64,000 bases of DNA, from contig NZ_LHPI01000016.1 in the NCBI RefSeq assembly GCF_001274785.1, positions 1-64,000 of the forward strand. Direction: 5' to 3'. Below the pieces are notes generated by a model. That model worked only from the letters and a program-made list of their open reading frames with translations, was not told where the DNA came from and did no database searches. This stretch comes from Vibrio hepatarius (GTDB lineage Bacteria > Pseudomonadota > Gammaproteobacteria > Enterobacterales > Vibrionaceae). Of this stretch, positions 28,429-39,249 are shown piece by piece; positions within the stretch are counted from its first letter, which is position 1; every line of letters begins with the position of its first letter. The position numbers were made by a program, and so were the translations under genes.

Positions 28429-29062
28429 AACCAGCCAGAAAGGCTTTACTCTGATCGAAGTCTTGGTGGCGATTGCTATCTTCGCCAGTCTCAGTGTCGG
28501 CGCGTATCAGGTACTCAACCAGGTACAGCGCAGTAACGAGCTTTCTTTAGAACGCAGTGAGCGACTAAAAAGTTTGCAGCGCGCACTGGTGTTTTTGAAC
28601 AACGACTTTCGTCAAATGGTGCTGCGACAAACGCGTACCAATGGTGAAGAACCGTCGACGCAGTTGTTGCAATGGCAAGACTACCTGCTGGATTCAGACG
28701 CTAAAGGCGTGATGTTTGCTCGGGCTGGTTGGCACAATCCGGAGCAGCAATTTCCGCGTGGTGAAGTGACCAAAGTGGGTTATCGCCTCAAAGACCAACG
28801 CCTTGAACGACTGTGGTGGCGTTATCCGGACACACCAGCGGGGCAAGCACCGATCGTGATGCCACTGCTTAATGACGTCAAAGAGATCTCGATGCGTTTT
28901 TTTGATGGTAAAGAGTGGAAAGCTCAATGGGAAGCCCCCAATCAGCTGCCTAGCGCGGTATCGGTCGAGTTGGAGTTGGCCGATTATGGAAAAATTGAGC
29001 GCATTTACCTGATTTCTGGCGGCGCGTTAAAGATCAGCGAGGTGGGCGATGACGAGGGCTAA
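28415..29062 (+). CDS. gspJ: Minor pseudopilin GspJ
   Basis: 215 residues with leader [10 protein letters not shown] and cleavage site G/FTLIE. The beta-rich globular domain contains the family segment [13 protein letters not shown]. It is a tip pseudopilin. It overlaps gspI at its start and gspK at its end by 14 bases each. Confidence 0.94.
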   Translation: MWRNRTSQKGFTLIEVLVAIAIFASLSVGAYQVLNQVQRSNELSLERSERLKSLQRALVFLNNDFRQMVLRQTRTNGEEPSTQLLQWQDYLLDSDAKGVMFARAGWHNPEQQFPRGEVTKVGYRLKDQRLERLWWRYPDTPAGQAPIVMPLLNDVKEISMRFFDGKEWKAQWEAPNQLPSAVSVELELADYGKIERIYLISGGALKISEVGDDEG

Positions 29063-30068
29063 ACCTCAACGCGGTGTGGCGTTAATCGTCGTATTGCTGC
29101 TTCTGGCGGTGATGGTCAGTCTTGCGGCCAGCATGGCAGACCGATTGTTCGGCCAGTTTAAGCGTGCATCGAATCAGCTTAACTATCAGCAAGCGTATTG
29201 GTACAGCATCGGTGTGGAAGCGTTGGCGAAAGTGGCAATTGAACAGAGCTACGAAGACTCAGACACTATTAATCTTTCGCAGCCTTGGGCGTTGGAAGAA
29301 CAAACCTACCCATTGGATTATGGAACGCTGAAAGGTCAGATTCGAGATAAACAGGCGTGTTTTAACCTCAATGCTCTAGTGGCGGAAACCCCAAGCGCGG
29401 GTTCAGACCGATTGCCGTTTCTGGTCGAAACGCTGCAAAACCTGATGGAAGAGTTGGAGATCGACAACCATCAAGCAGAGGAAGCGTCGCAGTCGCTGTG
29501 GGAATACGTTGATATCAACAACTCGGTAGATTCAGTGTCAGGGGTGGAAGACAGCTATTACGAATCGATGTCACCGGCATATCTCGCGGCAAATACGTTG
29601 TTGGCCGATAGCTCGGAGCTTAGGGCGGTCAATCAGGTCTCCGGAGAAGTGATGACCAAGATCGCGCCGTATGTTTGCGCTTTGCCGACGACAGAGTTTC
29701 GCGTCAACGTGAACACGCTCCAGCCAGAGCAGGCGGAGTTGCTCAGCGCGCTGCTGCAACCGCACCTGAGTGCGCAGCAAGCCAAAGATATTTTGCAAAA
29801 CCGTCCTTATGACGGGTGGGGTAATGTCGATGATTTCTTACGGGAAGGGGCGCTGGCCAATCTTGAACCTGACGTGCTACAGCCAATAAAAAGCTATTTG
29901 GCGGTAGACAGCTTATATTTTGAATTAGACGCAGAGATATTGGTGGACCAATCAAGGGTCCGCATCCGTAGTTTAATATTTAGTAATAATCGCAAGAACG
30001 CAACGGTAGTCAGCCGTCGCTTTGGAGGTATCGGTGAACGAGTTTCTGATCGTTCGACTGAGCAATGA
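29049..30068 (+). CDS. gspK: Minor pseudopilin GspK
   Basis: 339 residues, the large tip pseudopilin. The leader MTRAKPQRG is followed by [14 protein letters not shown], so the usual +5 glutamate of pseudopilins is absent, as is normal for GspK. The family blocks [11 protein letters not shown] and [20 protein letters not shown] (SAM-like domain) are present. Its 3' end overlaps gspL by 35 bases. Confidence 0.95.
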   Translation: MTRAKPQRGVALIVVLLLLAVMVSLAASMADRLFGQFKRASNQLNYQQAYWYSIGVEALAKVAIEQSYEDSDTINLSQPWALEEQTYPLDYGTLKGQIRDKQACFNLNALVAETPSAGSDRLPFLVETLQNLMEELEIDNHQAEEASQSLWEYVDINNSVDSVSGVEDSYYESMSPAYLAANTLLADSSELRAVNQVSGEVMTKIAPYVCALPTTEFRVNVNTLQPEQAELLSALLQPHLSAQQAKDILQNRPYDGWGNVDDFLREGALANLEPDVLQPIKSYLAVDSLYFELDAEILVDQSRVRIRSLIFSNNRKNATVVSRRFGGIGERVSDRSTEQ

Positions 30069-31245
30069 TACAAGCTCGGCCATTCAGTGGATTGTCTGGT
30101 CAGAACAGCAAAAGGAAGTGATTGCTTGTGGCGAACTGGCTGATTGGGATGCTGTGCCAGAGTTAGCCGCTTACGCCGAAAATCGCCGAACGTTAGTTTT
30201 GCTTTCTGCGTCTAGCTTAGTGTTGACTGAGGTAGAGATTCCAGCCGGCGCAAGCCGCCAATTTGAAGGCATGCTGCCATTTTTGCTGGAAGACGACTTA
30301 GCTCAAGATGTTGAACAACTGCATTTCTCTGTGCTGCACAAGGCATCGGGGCGCGCTCAAGTATGCGCCGCGGATAGTCACTGGGTGGAGACAGTACTGC
30401 AGACATTACACGCTGTCGGTTGTCAGGTGCAAAAAGTCCTACCGGATGTGTTGGCGTTACCCGAGCATTCAGGGATCAGCGCGGTTGAACTCGACGGGCA
30501 ATGGTTGCTGAAAAAGAACGCTTACAGCGGTATCTCAATACCGAGTGAATGGCTGGCGATGATCGCCCAATCCGAGTGGGTCAAAGAGGGTGAAGAGTAC
30601 TTACCTCTCAATGCTTATACTGCACTTCCTGAACTGGAGTTGGCCGAGGGTCAACAGTGGCAAAATGTTGAGCCGCAGCTTGTGATGCAAATGCTCGCCG
30701 AGCAGGCGGTCAGCAGTAAAATCAACCTGCTAACCGGCAGCTTTAAGCCTAAATCGTCGATTCTGCGTTACTGGAAAGTGTGGCAAAAAGCGGCGATCGC
30801 GGCGGTGGTGTTACTTGCGGTGATGATGATAGATAACGTACTGAAAATTAATCAGTATGAATCCCAAGCTCAAGCGTATCGCGCCGAGAGTGAGCGAATT
30901 TTCCGTCAGACTCTGTTTGGCAAGAATAAGATTCCTACCGTGAGCTACCTAAAACGCGAAATGGAGCGTGAAGCGGAGCGATTGTCGGGCAATGGTGGCG
31001 ATGAGTCGCTACTGAAATGGATGGAAGGTTTACCGGCATTACTAAAGCAAGTTCCGACCCTTAATCTGACCAGCTTCAAGTTTGATGGCCCGCGTGGCGA
31101 AGTGAGGTTACAGGCACAAAGCTCTGATTTCCAAACGTTTGAAAAAGCGCGCGAAATACTGGCGTCTAAGTTCGTCGTCGAGCAAGGTCAGTTAAACCGT
31201 TCAGGGCAGCTAGTCAATGGCTCCTTTGTGTTGAAGCCATTGTGA
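30034..31245 (+). CDS. gspL: Type II secretion inner-membrane protein GspL
   Basis: 403 residues from the GTG at 30034, five bases after GGAGG and giving MNEFLIVRL, the expected N-terminus. A TTG at 30022 is the alternative but lies before the ribosome site. The actin-like cytoplasmic domain (about 1-235) recruits GspE. One membrane helix ([14 protein letters not shown], about 250-268) and a periplasmic ferredoxin-like domain follow. It begins inside gspK. Confidence 0.94.
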   Translation: MNEFLIVRLSNDTSSAIQWIVWSEQQKEVIACGELADWDAVPELAAYAENRRTLVLLSASSLVLTEVEIPAGASRQFEGMLPFLLEDDLAQDVEQLHFSVLHKASGRAQVCAADSHWVETVLQTLHAVGCQVQKVLPDVLALPEHSGISAVELDGQWLLKKNAYSGISIPSEWLAMIAQSEWVKEGEEYLPLNAYTALPELELAEGQQWQNVEPQLVMQMLAEQAVSSKINLLTGSFKPKSSILRYWKVWQKAAIAAVVLLAVMMIDNVLKINQYESQAQAYRAESERIFRQTLFGKNKIPTVSYLKREMEREAERLSGNGGDESLLKWMEGLPALLKQVPTLNLTSFKFDGPRGEVRLQAQSSDFQTFEKAREILASKFVVEQGQLNRSGQLVNGSFVLKPL

Positions 31246-31255
31246 GGTAGAGAAG

Positions 31256-31747
31256 ATGAATTCATTAATGATGTCGCTGCAAAACTGGTGGAGTCAGATT
31301 AGCGCTCGCGAGCAACGTTTGGTCGTAGTGTGCGCGGTGTTGCTTGTGCTTGGTACGCTTTATTGGGGTGTCATTCAGCCGGTCTCACAGCGTGCTGAAA
31401 ACGCGCAATTACGCATCCAAAGCGAGAAACAACTGCTCAGTTGGGTTCAGGACAAAGCCGACGAGATTGCCTCTTTACGTGGTCAGAACGGTCAGGTGAT
31501 TTCAAACACACCGATGAATCAGGCCATCTCGTCAACCGCTGGACGCTTTGGCGTCGAGCTGATTCGCGTTCAACCGCGTGACGAGCAACTGCAAGTCTGG
31601 ATCACGCCACTGCCTTTTAACCGTTTGGTTGAGTGGATGAGCTTTCTGCAGGACACGCATGGCATTTCTGTAACGTTTCTGGATATCGATAAAGGTGACC
31701 AAAGCGGTGTGGTAGAAGTTAAGCGATTGCAATTCACTAAGGGGTAA
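31256..31747 (+). CDS. gspM: Type II secretion inner-membrane protein GspM
   Basis: 163 residues. One membrane helix near the N-terminus (LVVVCAVLLVLGTLYWGVI, about 21-40) and a periplasmic ferredoxin-like domain that pairs with GspL. GAGGTAGAG lies just before the start, 10 bases after gspL. Confidence 0.95.
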   Translation: MNSLMMSLQNWWSQISAREQRLVVVCAVLLVLGTLYWGVIQPVSQRAENAQLRIQSEKQLLSWVQDKADEIASLRGQNGQVISNTPMNQAISSTAGRFGVELIRVQPRDEQLQVWITPLPFNRLVEWMSFLQDTHGISVTFLDIDKGDQSGVVEVKRLQFTKG

Positions 31748-31751
31748 TTGG

Positions 31752-32516
31752 GTGAAGAAAATCATTGTATTGAGTTTTGGTTTGCTGGTGGTATTCGTGG
31801 TTAGCGCCATTGCTCATCTTCCCGCGCAATTAGTGGTGAATAACGCGCCGCTACCCGCCCAACTGACATTGACGGGAGTGCAGGGTACGGTTTGGCAAGG
31901 CAGTGCTACCAATGTTCGTTGGCAGTCGATGAACTTAGGTCAGCTTCATTGGTCGTTAGCGCCAGCCAAACTGCTCACGGGCGCGGCCGAAGCCCAAGTT
32001 CGCTTTGGTCAAGGTAGCGATATGCAGCTAACCGGACGTGGCACGGTTGGATACCAATTTTCGGGGACGCCGTATTTAGAAAATGTCGTCGCGTCGATGC
32101 CAGTGGAAGAGATTATCCAGCGCGCACCAAACATGCCGATTCCTTTGGCGCTTGATGGTCGTGTGGAGTTGATGGTCAAACAGCTCAATTATGCAGCGCC
32201 TTTCTGCTCGAGTGCAGAGGGCAGCGTGGTGTGGAATACCGATAAAGTCGGCACACCGCTAGCGGATTTGACCGTCGGTCCTGTGATTGCAGACTTTACC
32301 TGTACCGACAGTACGATTAATTTGAACGCGTCGCAGCAGAGTGCTCAGGTGGAAAGTGCAGCAGAAGTGACTCTACAACCGAACTTTAGCTACCAGAGCA
32401 AAGGTTGGTTTAAGCCGAGTGGAGAGTTCCCGGCGTCATTGACTGAGCAACTACGTTGGTTGCCTGATCCCGATTCTTCTGGCCGTTACTCGTTTAACTA
32501 CAACGGCCGACTGTAA
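31752..32516 (+). CDS. gspN: Type II secretion protein GspN
   Basis: 254 residues starting at GTG 31752, four bases after gspM. One N-terminal membrane segment and a periplasmic beta-rich domain with LTLTGVQGTVWQGSATNVRW near residue 40. GspN is not required in all type II systems. It closes the C-N operon and is followed by a terminator. Confidence 0.93.
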   Translation: MKKIIVLSFGLLVVFVVSAIAHLPAQLVVNNAPLPAQLTLTGVQGTVWQGSATNVRWQSMNLGQLHWSLAPAKLLTGAAEAQVRFGQGSDMQLTGRGTVGYQFSGTPYLENVVASMPVEEIIQRAPNMPIPLALDGRVELMVKQLNYAAPFCSSAEGSVVWNTDKVGTPLADLTVGPVIADFTCTDSTINLNASQQSAQVESAAEVTLQPNFSYQSKGWFKPSGEFPASLTEQLRWLPDPDSSGRYSFNYNGRL

Positions 32517-32520
32517 AATC

Positions 32521-32552
32521 AAAGCGGGGTTATCTGCTGATAACCCCGTTTT
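32521..32552. terminator. Bidirectional terminator between gspN and envZ
   Basis: GGGGTTAT / ATAACCCC around CTGCTG with TTTTG on the plus side and CTTTGATTTT on the minus side. It serves the convergent gspN and envZ ends. Confidence 0.85.
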
Positions 32553-32553
32553 G

Positions 32554-33861
32554 CTATTTCATCGCTGGGAAGCTGATTTGCACCCTCAACCCGCCACCGC
32601 TACGGTTGTTGACCACCACCGAGCCACTGTGCTGGCTGATGATACGTTTTACGATTGTCAGGCCTAACCCTGTCCCTTCACTGCCTCGCGCGGTGTCTCC
32701 ACGGGTAAATGGCGCAAATAGCTTACCGATCTGGCTTTGTTCGATGCCCGGGCCATTATCTTCCACGCACACCCACACCAGTTTACTGTCGGCGGTAATC
32801 CCGGTGCTGACTTTGACCCAACCATTGCCGTAACGCAGCGCGTTAACCACCAAGTTGCTCACCGCCCGCTTAATCGAGATTGGGCTACCGAGCGTCATTT
32901 TCATCGGCTGGTGGAGTTCGGTTTCGATTTTAACCTCGTAGCCACCTTCAGACAGCGCAACGTCATTGGCGATCTCGTTGAGGTCGACTTCGACAAACGA
33001 CTGTTTGTTGACCGGCTTGAGGTAGTCCATAAACTGGCTGATGATCTCGTTGCACTCTTCGGTATCGCTGATGATTCCCTCGGCCAGATAGCTGTCTTCA
33101 GGTGACATCATTTCCGTTGCGAGGCGAATTCGAGTCAGCGGGGTACGTAAATCATGGCTGATCCCGGCCATCAGCAGCGCGCGGTCTTCTTCCAGCGCTT
33201 GAATCCCTTTTGACATTTGGTTGAACGCGCGTGTCACAGAGCGAATCTCAGATGCCCCTTGTTCTGGTAACGGTGGTGGAATTTCTCCTCGGCCAACGCC
33301 CTTAGCGGCCTTTTCAAGCGCGATCAGCGGACGATTCTGTAAGCGGATGAACAGCCAACCGCCGGCGATGATCAGCAGCGCCATGATCAAACTGTTGCGA
33401 AACAGCGGCGCAAAGTCTTCTTCTTGCAATTCTGAAAGTGGAATGCGCAGTAGCGAGCCTGGCATGGCGTCGATCTTCATCCATAAAATGTAACTCTCAG
33501 AACCAAGCATCATCCGCACGTGCGTTGTGGAGCCTAACTCGTTGCTCATCTCCTCACTCATCAAGTCAATCGGTACCGCGTGATAAAACTCTTCCGCGAT
33601 TTCGCTGTCTTCGCTGTGAATCGTCACGCCAAGCTGCTCAAGAACGCGGCGACGCAACGGACCATCCATATCCAGACCGTCTTCTAGGTTTGCCGAGTCG
33701 CTGAGCATCAGGTTGATCTCGTGGCCGAGAATCTTATTGAACTGCTGCAAACTTGGCATCACGGCGTAGTTGAACACCGCGTAATACGAGTAGACCTGAC
33801 TGGCAATCAGTAGCGTGAGAAAAATGAAGATGGATTGAGTAAATGAGCTGCGAATGCGCAT
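32554..33861 (-). CDS. envZ: Osmolarity sensor histidine kinase EnvZ
   Basis: 435 residues. Inner-membrane kinase/phosphatase for OmpR. Two membrane helices (about 11-30 and 155-173), a periplasmic loop, HAMP (about 175-225), phosphoacceptor H236 in [13 protein letters not shown], and an ATPase domain with DNGPGI and [20 protein letters not shown] precedes the start. It is separated from ompR by 69 bases that include a strong terminator-like hairpin. Confidence 0.96.
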   Translation of the reverse strand: MRIRSSFTQSIFIFLTLLIASQVYSYYAVFNYAVMPSLQQFNKILGHEINLMLSDSANLEDGLDMDGPLRRRVLEQLGVTIHSEDSEIAEEFYHAVPIDLMSEEMSNELGSTTHVRMMLGSESYILWMKIDAMPGSLLRIPLSELQEEDFAPLFRNSLIMALLIIAGGWLFIRLQNRPLIALEKAAKGVGRGEIPPPLPEQGASEIRSVTRAFNQMSKGIQALEEDRALLMAGISHDLRTPLTRIRLATEMMSPEDSYLAEGIISDTEECNEIISQFMDYLKPVNKQSFVEVDLNEIANDVALSEGGYEVKIETELHQPMKMTLGSPISIKRAVSNLVVNALRYGNGWVKVSTGITADSKLVWVCVEDNGPGIEQSQIGKLFAPFTRGDTARGSEGTGLGLTIVKRIISQHSGSVVVNNRSGGGLRVQISFPAMK

Positions 33862-33882
33862 ATCAGCAACCTTGATAACGGT

Positions 33883-33914
33883 AAAAACAAAAAGTGCGAG
33901 ACCATGTCTCGCAC
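33883..33914 (-). terminator. Intrinsic terminator or attenuator between ompR and envZ
   Basis: On the minus strand GTGCGAGAC / GTCTCGCAC pairs perfectly around a short loop, followed by TTTTTGTTTTT. It starts 16 bases after the ompR stop and ends 21 bases before the envZ start. Confidence 0.85.
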
Positions 33915-33930
33915 CCTAGCATAATTCTGA

Positions 33931-34650
33931 TTAGGCTTCTTTGCCGTCTGGGACGAAAACATAACCTAAGCCCCACACGGTTTGGATGTAGCGTGGCTTG
34001 CTTGGGTCAACCTCCAGCATCCGACGTAGGCGAGAGATTTGAACGTCAATCGAGCGCTCCATTGCCGAGTATTCGCGGCCACGCGCCATGTTCATCAACT
34101 TATCACGTGACATCGGTTCGCGAGCGTTGGTCACCAGTGCTTTGAGCACCGCGAACTCGCCAGAGGTCAGTGGCATCGGCTCGTCACCACGGAACATTTC
34201 GCGTGTGCCTAAGTTCAAACGGAACTCACCAAACTCCACCACCTGCTCTTCGCTGCTTGGTGCGCCAGGCAGTTCGGTGGTTTGACGGCGTAGTACCGCT
34301 TTAATGCGAGCCAGCAGTTCACGCGGGTTGAACGGTTTTGGTAAGTAGTCGTCAGCGCCAACTTCAAGGCCAACAATGCGGTCAATCTCGTCGCCTTTAG
34401 CGGTCAGCATCAGGATCGGCAATGTGTTGTTAGCGTTACGTAGACGACGGCAAATCGACAGGCCGTCTTCTCCTGGTAACATCAGGTCCAACACCATTAG
34501 GTGGAAGTTTTCGCGGGTCAGTAGGCGGTCCATTTGTTCGCTGTTGGCCACACTGCGTACCTGGAATCCTTGTTCAGACAAGTAACGCTCCAGCAACGCA
34601 CGTAAACGCGCATCGTCATCAACGACTAAGATCTTGTGATTTTCTTGCAT
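33931..34650 (-). CDS. ompR: Osmolarity response regulator OmpR
   Basis: 239 residues. Receiver domain with DDD pocket and phosphorylated D55 in LDLMLPGEDG, then a winged-helix DNA-binding domain (about 135-235; LTSGEFAVLKALVTNAREPMSRDKL, then RYIQTVWGLGYVF). Controls porins and osmotic genes. AGGTGG precedes the start. Divergent from greB, as in enterobacteria. Confidence 0.97.
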   Translation of the reverse strand: MQENHKILVVDDDARLRALLERYLSEQGFQVRSVANSEQMDRLLTRENFHLMVLDLMLPGEDGLSICRRLRNANNTLPILMLTAKGDEIDRIVGLEVGADDYLPKPFNPRELLARIKAVLRRQTTELPGAPSSEEQVVEFGEFRLNLGTREMFRGDEPMPLTSGEFAVLKALVTNAREPMSRDKLMNMARGREYSAMERSIDVQISRLRRMLEVDPSKPRYIQTVWGLGYVFVPDGKEA

Positions 34651-34820
34651 GTAATGATTCCACCTAATAACTATAATGGCGCTTTTGCGCTGGGCTTAGT
34701 GCCCTTTTTGACCAGTAGAAATGTAACACTGTTCTGACCAAAGTGGCGTAAAGAATTGTTAACGTTTATTTCCTTTTTAGCTAATGTATACGGTAGTTTC
34801 AATCCAGTAACGTCAGAAAT

Positions 34821-35294
34821 ATGAAAACAAACCTAATCACGCGTGAAGGCTTTGATCGGCTTAAAAAAGAGCTCGATTTTTTGTGGAAAGAAGAACGTCC
34901 AGAAGTGACCAAAAAGGTCACGTGGGCAGCCAGTCTTGGTGACCGCTCGGAAAACGCCGATTACCAGTACAACAAAAAGCGTCTGCGGGAGATCGACCGT
35001 CGTGTCCGCTACCTGCGTAAACGCCTCGAACAAGTCAAAGTGGTGGACTATTCGCCTCAACAAGAAGGCAAAGTGTTCTTCGGTGCGTGGGTCGAAATCG
35101 AAAACGAAGCGGGCGAGGTTAAATCGTTCCGTATAGTTGGCCCAGATGAAATCTACGGTGATGCGAAAGGCTATATTTCGATCGATTCACCAATGGCGCG
35201 GGCGCTGTTGCAAAAAGAAGTGGACGACGAGTTTAGCGTTAAGACGCCTGAAGGCTATAAAGAGTGGTTCGTTAACCGCATCGAATATAAGTAG
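34821..35294 (+). CDS. greB: Transcript cleavage factor GreB
   Basis: 157 residues. Rescues backtracked RNA polymerase by stimulating transcript cleavage. The N-terminal coiled coil carries the acidic tip (SLGDRSENADYQYNKKRLREIDRRVRYL), and an FKBP-like C-terminal domain follows. The ENADYQYNKKRLREID pattern is GreB rather than GreA type. It is followed by tex. Confidence 0.96.
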   Translation: MKTNLITREGFDRLKKELDFLWKEERPEVTKKVTWAASLGDRSENADYQYNKKRLREIDRRVRYLRKRLEQVKVVDYSPQQEGKVFFGAWVEIENEAGEVKSFRIVGPDEIYGDAKGYISIDSPMARALLQKEVDDEFSVKTPEGYKEWFVNRIEYK

Positions 35295-35385
35295 CTTTAT
35301 ATCGCGGCCGTTTGCCCCCACATACTGATTAATACATTGATGCTTTCATGGCGTCATACATAAAACATACAAAGAGATTCAACGG

Positions 35386-37704
35386 ATGAGCCAAGCTATC
35401 TGTCAAATGATTGCTCAAGAACTCAATGTTCGCGCTGAGCAAGTCACCGCTGTTGTTAACCTGATTGATGATGGGAACACAGTGCCATTTATTGCCCGCT
35501 ACCGTAAAGAAGTGACGGGTGGTCTGGACGATACCCAACTGCGTAATCTAGACAGCCGTCTTTCGTACTTACGTGAACTTGACGAGCGCCGTCAAACCAT
35601 CCTTAAGTCTATTGGCGAGCAAGGCAAGTTAACCACAGAGCTAGAAGCAGAAATCAACCAGGCGGACAGCAAAACACGTTTAGAAGACTTATACCTGCCT
35701 TACAAACCGAAGCGTCGTACCAAAGGCCAGATCGCGATTGAGGCAGGGTTAGAGCCGCTGGCAGATAAGTTGTGGAATGAACCACAAACAGAACCAGAGA
35801 GCGAAGCCGAGCGTTATGTTGACGTAGATAAAGGCGTTGCCGATACCAAAGCGGCGTTAGATGGTGCGCGTGCCATCATCATGGAGCGAATTGCTGAAGA
35901 CGCCAACTTACTGGAAAAGATCCGTCATCACCTTAACCGCAACGCCGAGCTGGTTTCTCGTGTCGTGGAAGGTAAAGAGCAAGAAGGCGAGAAGTTTAAA
36001 GATTACTTCGAGCACAACGAGCCGCTGAGCAAAGTACCGTCGCACCGAGCATTGGCGATGCTGCGTGGTCGCAACGAAGGCTTCCTGACTCTGGCTATGA
36101 ACGCAGACCCAGCGCAAGAAGAGGGCGTACGTCAATCGTACTGCGAAACCATCATCGCGGATCACTACGGTATCTCACTCAGCAACGCGCCAGCCGACAC
36201 TTGGCGTAAACAAGTCATCAGTTGGGCGTGGCGCATCAAGGTATCGATGCACATGGAAACCGAACTGATGGGCGCGATGAAAGAGCGCGCGGAAATCGAA
36301 GCGATTGAAGTGTTTGCCACCAACCTGAAAGACCTGTTGATGGCGGCGCCTGCTGGGCCTCGCGCGACGTTAGGTCTGGACCCAGGTCTACGCACGGGTT
36401 CGAAGATCGCAGTTGTAGACTCGACTGGTAAAGTGCTGGCGACGGAAACCATTTACCCGCATCCACCACAAAACCAATACGACAAGGCTGCGCAAGTAGT
36501 CGCAAGTCTTGTGACCAAGCACAAGGTTGACCTTATCGCGATCGGTAACGGTACCGCTTCGCGCGAAACCGACAGTTTTGTTGCCGACTTAATTAAGCGC
36601 AACAACCTGAAAGTGCAGAAGATCATGGTCAGCGAAGCGGGTGCGTCGGTGTATTCGGCGTCCGAATTGGCGGCGAAGGAATTTCCAAATCTCGACGTAT
36701 CGCTACGCGGTGCGGTTTCAATCGCCCGCCGCTTGCAAGACCCGCTTGCGGAGCTGGTAAAAATCGACCCGAAATCGATCGGTGTTGGCCAATACCAGCA
36801 CGATGTCAGCCAATCTATGCTGGCGAAGCGCCTCGACGCAGTCGTAGAAGACTGTGTAAACGCGGTGGGTGTCGATGTGAACACCGCCTCGCCGGCGCTG
36901 CTGACCCGAGTTGCTGGCCTATCGAGCACCATCGCACAGAACATAGTCGATTACCGTGATGAAAATGGTCGCTTCGAAGCGCGTACAACGCTGAAAAAAG
37001 TCGCGCGTCTCGGGCCAAAAGCGTTCGAACAGTGTGCGGGCTTCTTACGTATTATGGATGGCAAAAACCCGCTTGATGCATCATCGGTTCACCCAGAAGC
37101 GTACCCAGTGGTGAAAGCGATAGCCGAGAAAAATCATAAGGACGTGAAGTCTTTGATTGGCGATACGGATTTCTTACGCGGTCTACGCGCGGTGGATTAC
37201 ACCGATGACAGCTTTGGTTTGCCTACGGTGAGCGACATCATTAAAGAACTCGACAAACCGGGTCGTGACCCGCGCCCAGAGTTCAAGACCGCTACCTTTG
37301 CCGATGGGGTGAATAAAGTCTCTGACTTGGAGCCGGGTATGGTGCTTGAAGGCGTGGTTTCCAACGTGGCTAACTTTGGTGCGTTTGTGGATATCGGCGT
37401 ACACCAAGACGGCCTAGTGCATATCTCTGCGCTGACGGACCGCTTTGTTTCTGACCCACGCGAAGTGGTGAAAGCGGGCGATATCGTTAAAGTCAAAGTA
37501 ATGGAAGTGGATGTGCAGCGTAAGCGAATCGCGTTGTCGATGCGTTTAACCGATGAGCCAGGACAAGATAACCGCCCACAACGCAGCTCTGCACCGCGTG
37601 GCCAGCAACGTCAGCCGAATCAAGCGGGTCGTCGACGCGAAGAGTCCTCGAACAGTGCGATGGGTGGGGCGTTCGCCGCTGCGTTTGCTAAAGCCAAGCG
37701 TTAA
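35386..37704 (+). CDS. tex: Tex family RNA-binding transcription accessory protein
   Basis: 772 residues. The Tex N-terminal helical region, a YqgF/RNase H-like domain ([17 protein letters not shown], about residue 325), a helix-hairpin-helix region (about 480-560) and a C-terminal S1 RNA-binding domain (about 645-715; [23 protein letters not shown]) are present, followed by a basic glutamine/arginine tail. The family acts in RNA processing and gene expression, and the exact role is open. E. coli homologue is yhgF, also beside greB and ompR. Confidence 0.95.
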   Translation: MSQAICQMIAQELNVRAEQVTAVVNLIDDGNTVPFIARYRKEVTGGLDDTQLRNLDSRLSYLRELDERRQTILKSIGEQGKLTTELEAEINQADSKTRLEDLYLPYKPKRRTKGQIAIEAGLEPLADKLWNEPQTEPESEAERYVDVDKGVADTKAALDGARAIIMERIAEDANLLEKIRHHLNRNAELVSRVVEGKEQEGEKFKDYFEHNEPLSKVPSHRALAMLRGRNEGFLTLAMNADPAQEEGVRQSYCETIIADHYGISLSNAPADTWRKQVISWAWRIKVSMHMETELMGAMKERAEIEAIEVFATNLKDLLMAAPAGPRATLGLDPGLRTGSKIAVVDSTGKVLATETIYPHPPQNQYDKAAQVVASLVTKHKVDLIAIGNGTASRETDSFVADLIKRNNLKVQKIMVSEAGASVYSASELAAKEFPNLDVSLRGAVSIARRLQDPLAELVKIDPKSIGVGQYQHDVSQSMLAKRLDAVVEDCVNAVGVDVNTASPALLTRVAGLSSTIAQNIVDYRDENGRFEARTTLKKVARLGPKAFEQCAGFLRIMDGKNPLDASSVHPEAYPVVKAIAEKNHKDVKSLIGDTDFLRGLRAVDYTDDSFGLPTVSDIIKELDKPGRDPRPEFKTATFADGVNKVSDLEPGMVLEGVVSNVANFGAFVDIGVHQDGLVHISALTDRFVSDPREVVKAGDIVKVKVMEVDVQRKRIALSMRLTDEPGQDNRPQRSSAPRGQQRQPNQAGRRREESSNSAMGGAFAAAFAKAKR

Positions 37705-37725
37705 CTATCACCGAGCTAAAAATAC

Positions 37726-37762
37726 AAATCCCCGTGTTTTCTGAGAATCCACGGGGATTTTT
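37726..37762 (+). terminator. Intrinsic terminator of tex
   Basis: AATCCCCGTG / CACGGGGATT around a 13-base loop, then a run of seven T. It lies about 22 bases after the tex stop. Confidence 0.9.
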
Positions 37763-37801
37763 TTCGGTATTTCCTAATTCTATATCGTCGAACATTAGGT
37801 A

Positions 37802-38272
37802 CTACAACACCGCAATGACATCGGACGGCGTGTTCGGCGACACCGCATGGCCGTAGTGAAACTTAATCACGGTTCTGCGCTTTGCCATTTTGCCTTCCGT
37901 TATCGCCGCATCGATTATACGTTTGGGTAACCGAAAGCGCATCGCATAGCCTTTGCCCTGGTGTTGACTATAGCTTTCTAGGGCAAGCAGCTGGAAAATC
38001 CTCGCAAGAGTATCGTCTGGGTTCTCCTGGTAAGCAGCACTCACTTCATCGTGTTCACCGGTTTCATAGCTTGGATGCTCTGACGGATCCCAAGATGATT
38101 GTTTGCGCCTTTTATCGTCTGCTTTGACTTTTCGCTCAGCATTACTCTTGGCCAATGCCATGGTTGGAGTGACTGGCTCGCGGACTTTATTGTCGCGCGC
38201 GGCCTGCTCCGTCTGAACATTCACCGATGGGGCGATTAGCGGCACACTTACGTTCGTAGGTGATACGAGCAT
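37802..38272 (-). CDS. Uncharacterised protein downstream of bioH
   Basis: 156 residues. A strong GAGGAGG ribosome site precedes the ATG at 38272. No signal peptide or membrane helix. The N-terminal 75 residues are polar and probably disordered (KSNAERKVKADDKRRKQSSW). The C-terminal half contains a compact segment RIFQLLALESYSQHQGKGYAMRFRLPKRI. I do not recognise a domain. Codon use resembles its neighbours, so it does not look recently acquired. It may be co-transcribed with bioH, 120 bases upstream. Confidence 0.75.
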   Translation of the reverse strand: MLVSPTNVSVPLIAPSVNVQTEQAARDNKVREPVTPTMALAKSNAERKVKADDKRRKQSSWDPSEHPSYETGEHDEVSAAYQENPDDTLARIFQLLALESYSQHQGKGYAMRFRLPKRIIDAAITEGKMAKRRTVIKFHYGHAVSPNTPSDVIAVL

Positions 38273-38392
38273 CGCTTAACCTCCTCGCTCCCAACCAGAC
38301 GCTCTTCACGAATGTTTCTCTTCGCGTAAAGTTATCTAGTTCGTCTATATATCGACCAGCTTGGTGGAATATTTAGCGTCAATGGTGATTTT

Positions 38393-39193
38393 TTATGATG
38401 ATATTTTCATAAAGCGAGTGATTTGCTGGCAGAACTCTTCAAACTCGGTCATAAACGGCGCGTGAGACGAGGCACTAAAGACGTAACTTTGGCTATCTGG
38501 CATTAGCTGGTCGACATCGGTCGCGACTTTGGCGGGAACGAGGCCGTCTAAGCGACCATAAAGGCGTAGTGTCGGTAGCGTCAGCGCGCTCAGCGTATCG
38601 CGATAGTCGATATCGGCTAACAATTGCAGCCCTGCGAGCAAGGATTTCGGGTTAGGCGTTGGCCGTGACAACACCGCTTTCTTGAGTGATTTCACGTCTT
38701 GACGTGCTGAAGGGCTACCCATGGCTTGCAGCGCCATGAATTGCTCGATGGTGCGCTGGAAGTCCTCGACCAGTTGTTCGGTGAAGGCGCTGAGTACATT
38801 GGGCTGAATGCCACGCCAAGGCCGTTCTGCGGCAAACTTAGGTGAACTCGCTACAGTGATCAGCTTTTCCACTCGTTCAGGGTGGTGCAGTGCAATGTGA
38901 GTGGCGAGTAGACCGCCCAAAGACCAACCAAGCCAAATCGCGTTTTGCGGCGCGTGATCGAGCACCAGCTCTGCCATATGTTCAATCGATTCGAAGTGAG
39001 AGTGGTGACTGTGGCCAAATCCGGGTAGGTCGACGACGTGCACGCGGAAGTCTTGGCTTAATGCATCAACCGTTTGTTGCCACACCGCGCCATTCATGCC
39101 CCAACCGTGCAACAAGACAAGGTCTTGTCCTTGACCGGTCGATTGCCAATAGAGTGGTGATTTTGAACTCTCACTTTGTGCCACTTTTTTCAT
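38393..39193 (-). CDS. bioH: Pimeloyl-ACP methyl ester esterase BioH
   Basis: 266 residues from the ATG at 39193; a GTG at 39184 is an alternative with better spacing from AAAAGG. The alpha/beta hydrolase fold shows HGWGMNGAVW, the nucleophile in GWSLGG, acid in RLDGLVP and the catalytic histidine in SSHAPF. It frees pimeloyl-ACP from its methyl ester to end pimelate synthesis for biotin. An apparent 88-residue N-terminal extension reaches over the comF-like start region and is rejected. It is divergent from the comF-like gene, the standard bioH-comF arrangement. Confidence 0.94.
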   Translation of the reverse strand: MKKVAQSESSKSPLYWQSTGQGQDLVLLHGWGMNGAVWQQTVDALSQDFRVHVVDLPGFGHSHHSHFESIEHMAELVLDHAPQNAIWLGWSLGGLLATHIALHHPERVEKLITVASSPKFAAERPWRGIQPNVLSAFTEQLVEDFQRTIEQFMALQAMGSPSARQDVKSLKKAVLSRPTPNPKSLLAGLQLLADIDYRDTLSALTLPTLRLYGRLDGLVPAKVATDVDQLMPDSQSYVFSASSHAPFMTEFEEFCQQITRFMKISS

Positions 39194-39249
39194 CCTTTTG
39201 TTGCCAGTAACCGATGCACAATGCGGTATTGATATCGTGCGAGGTGGAC

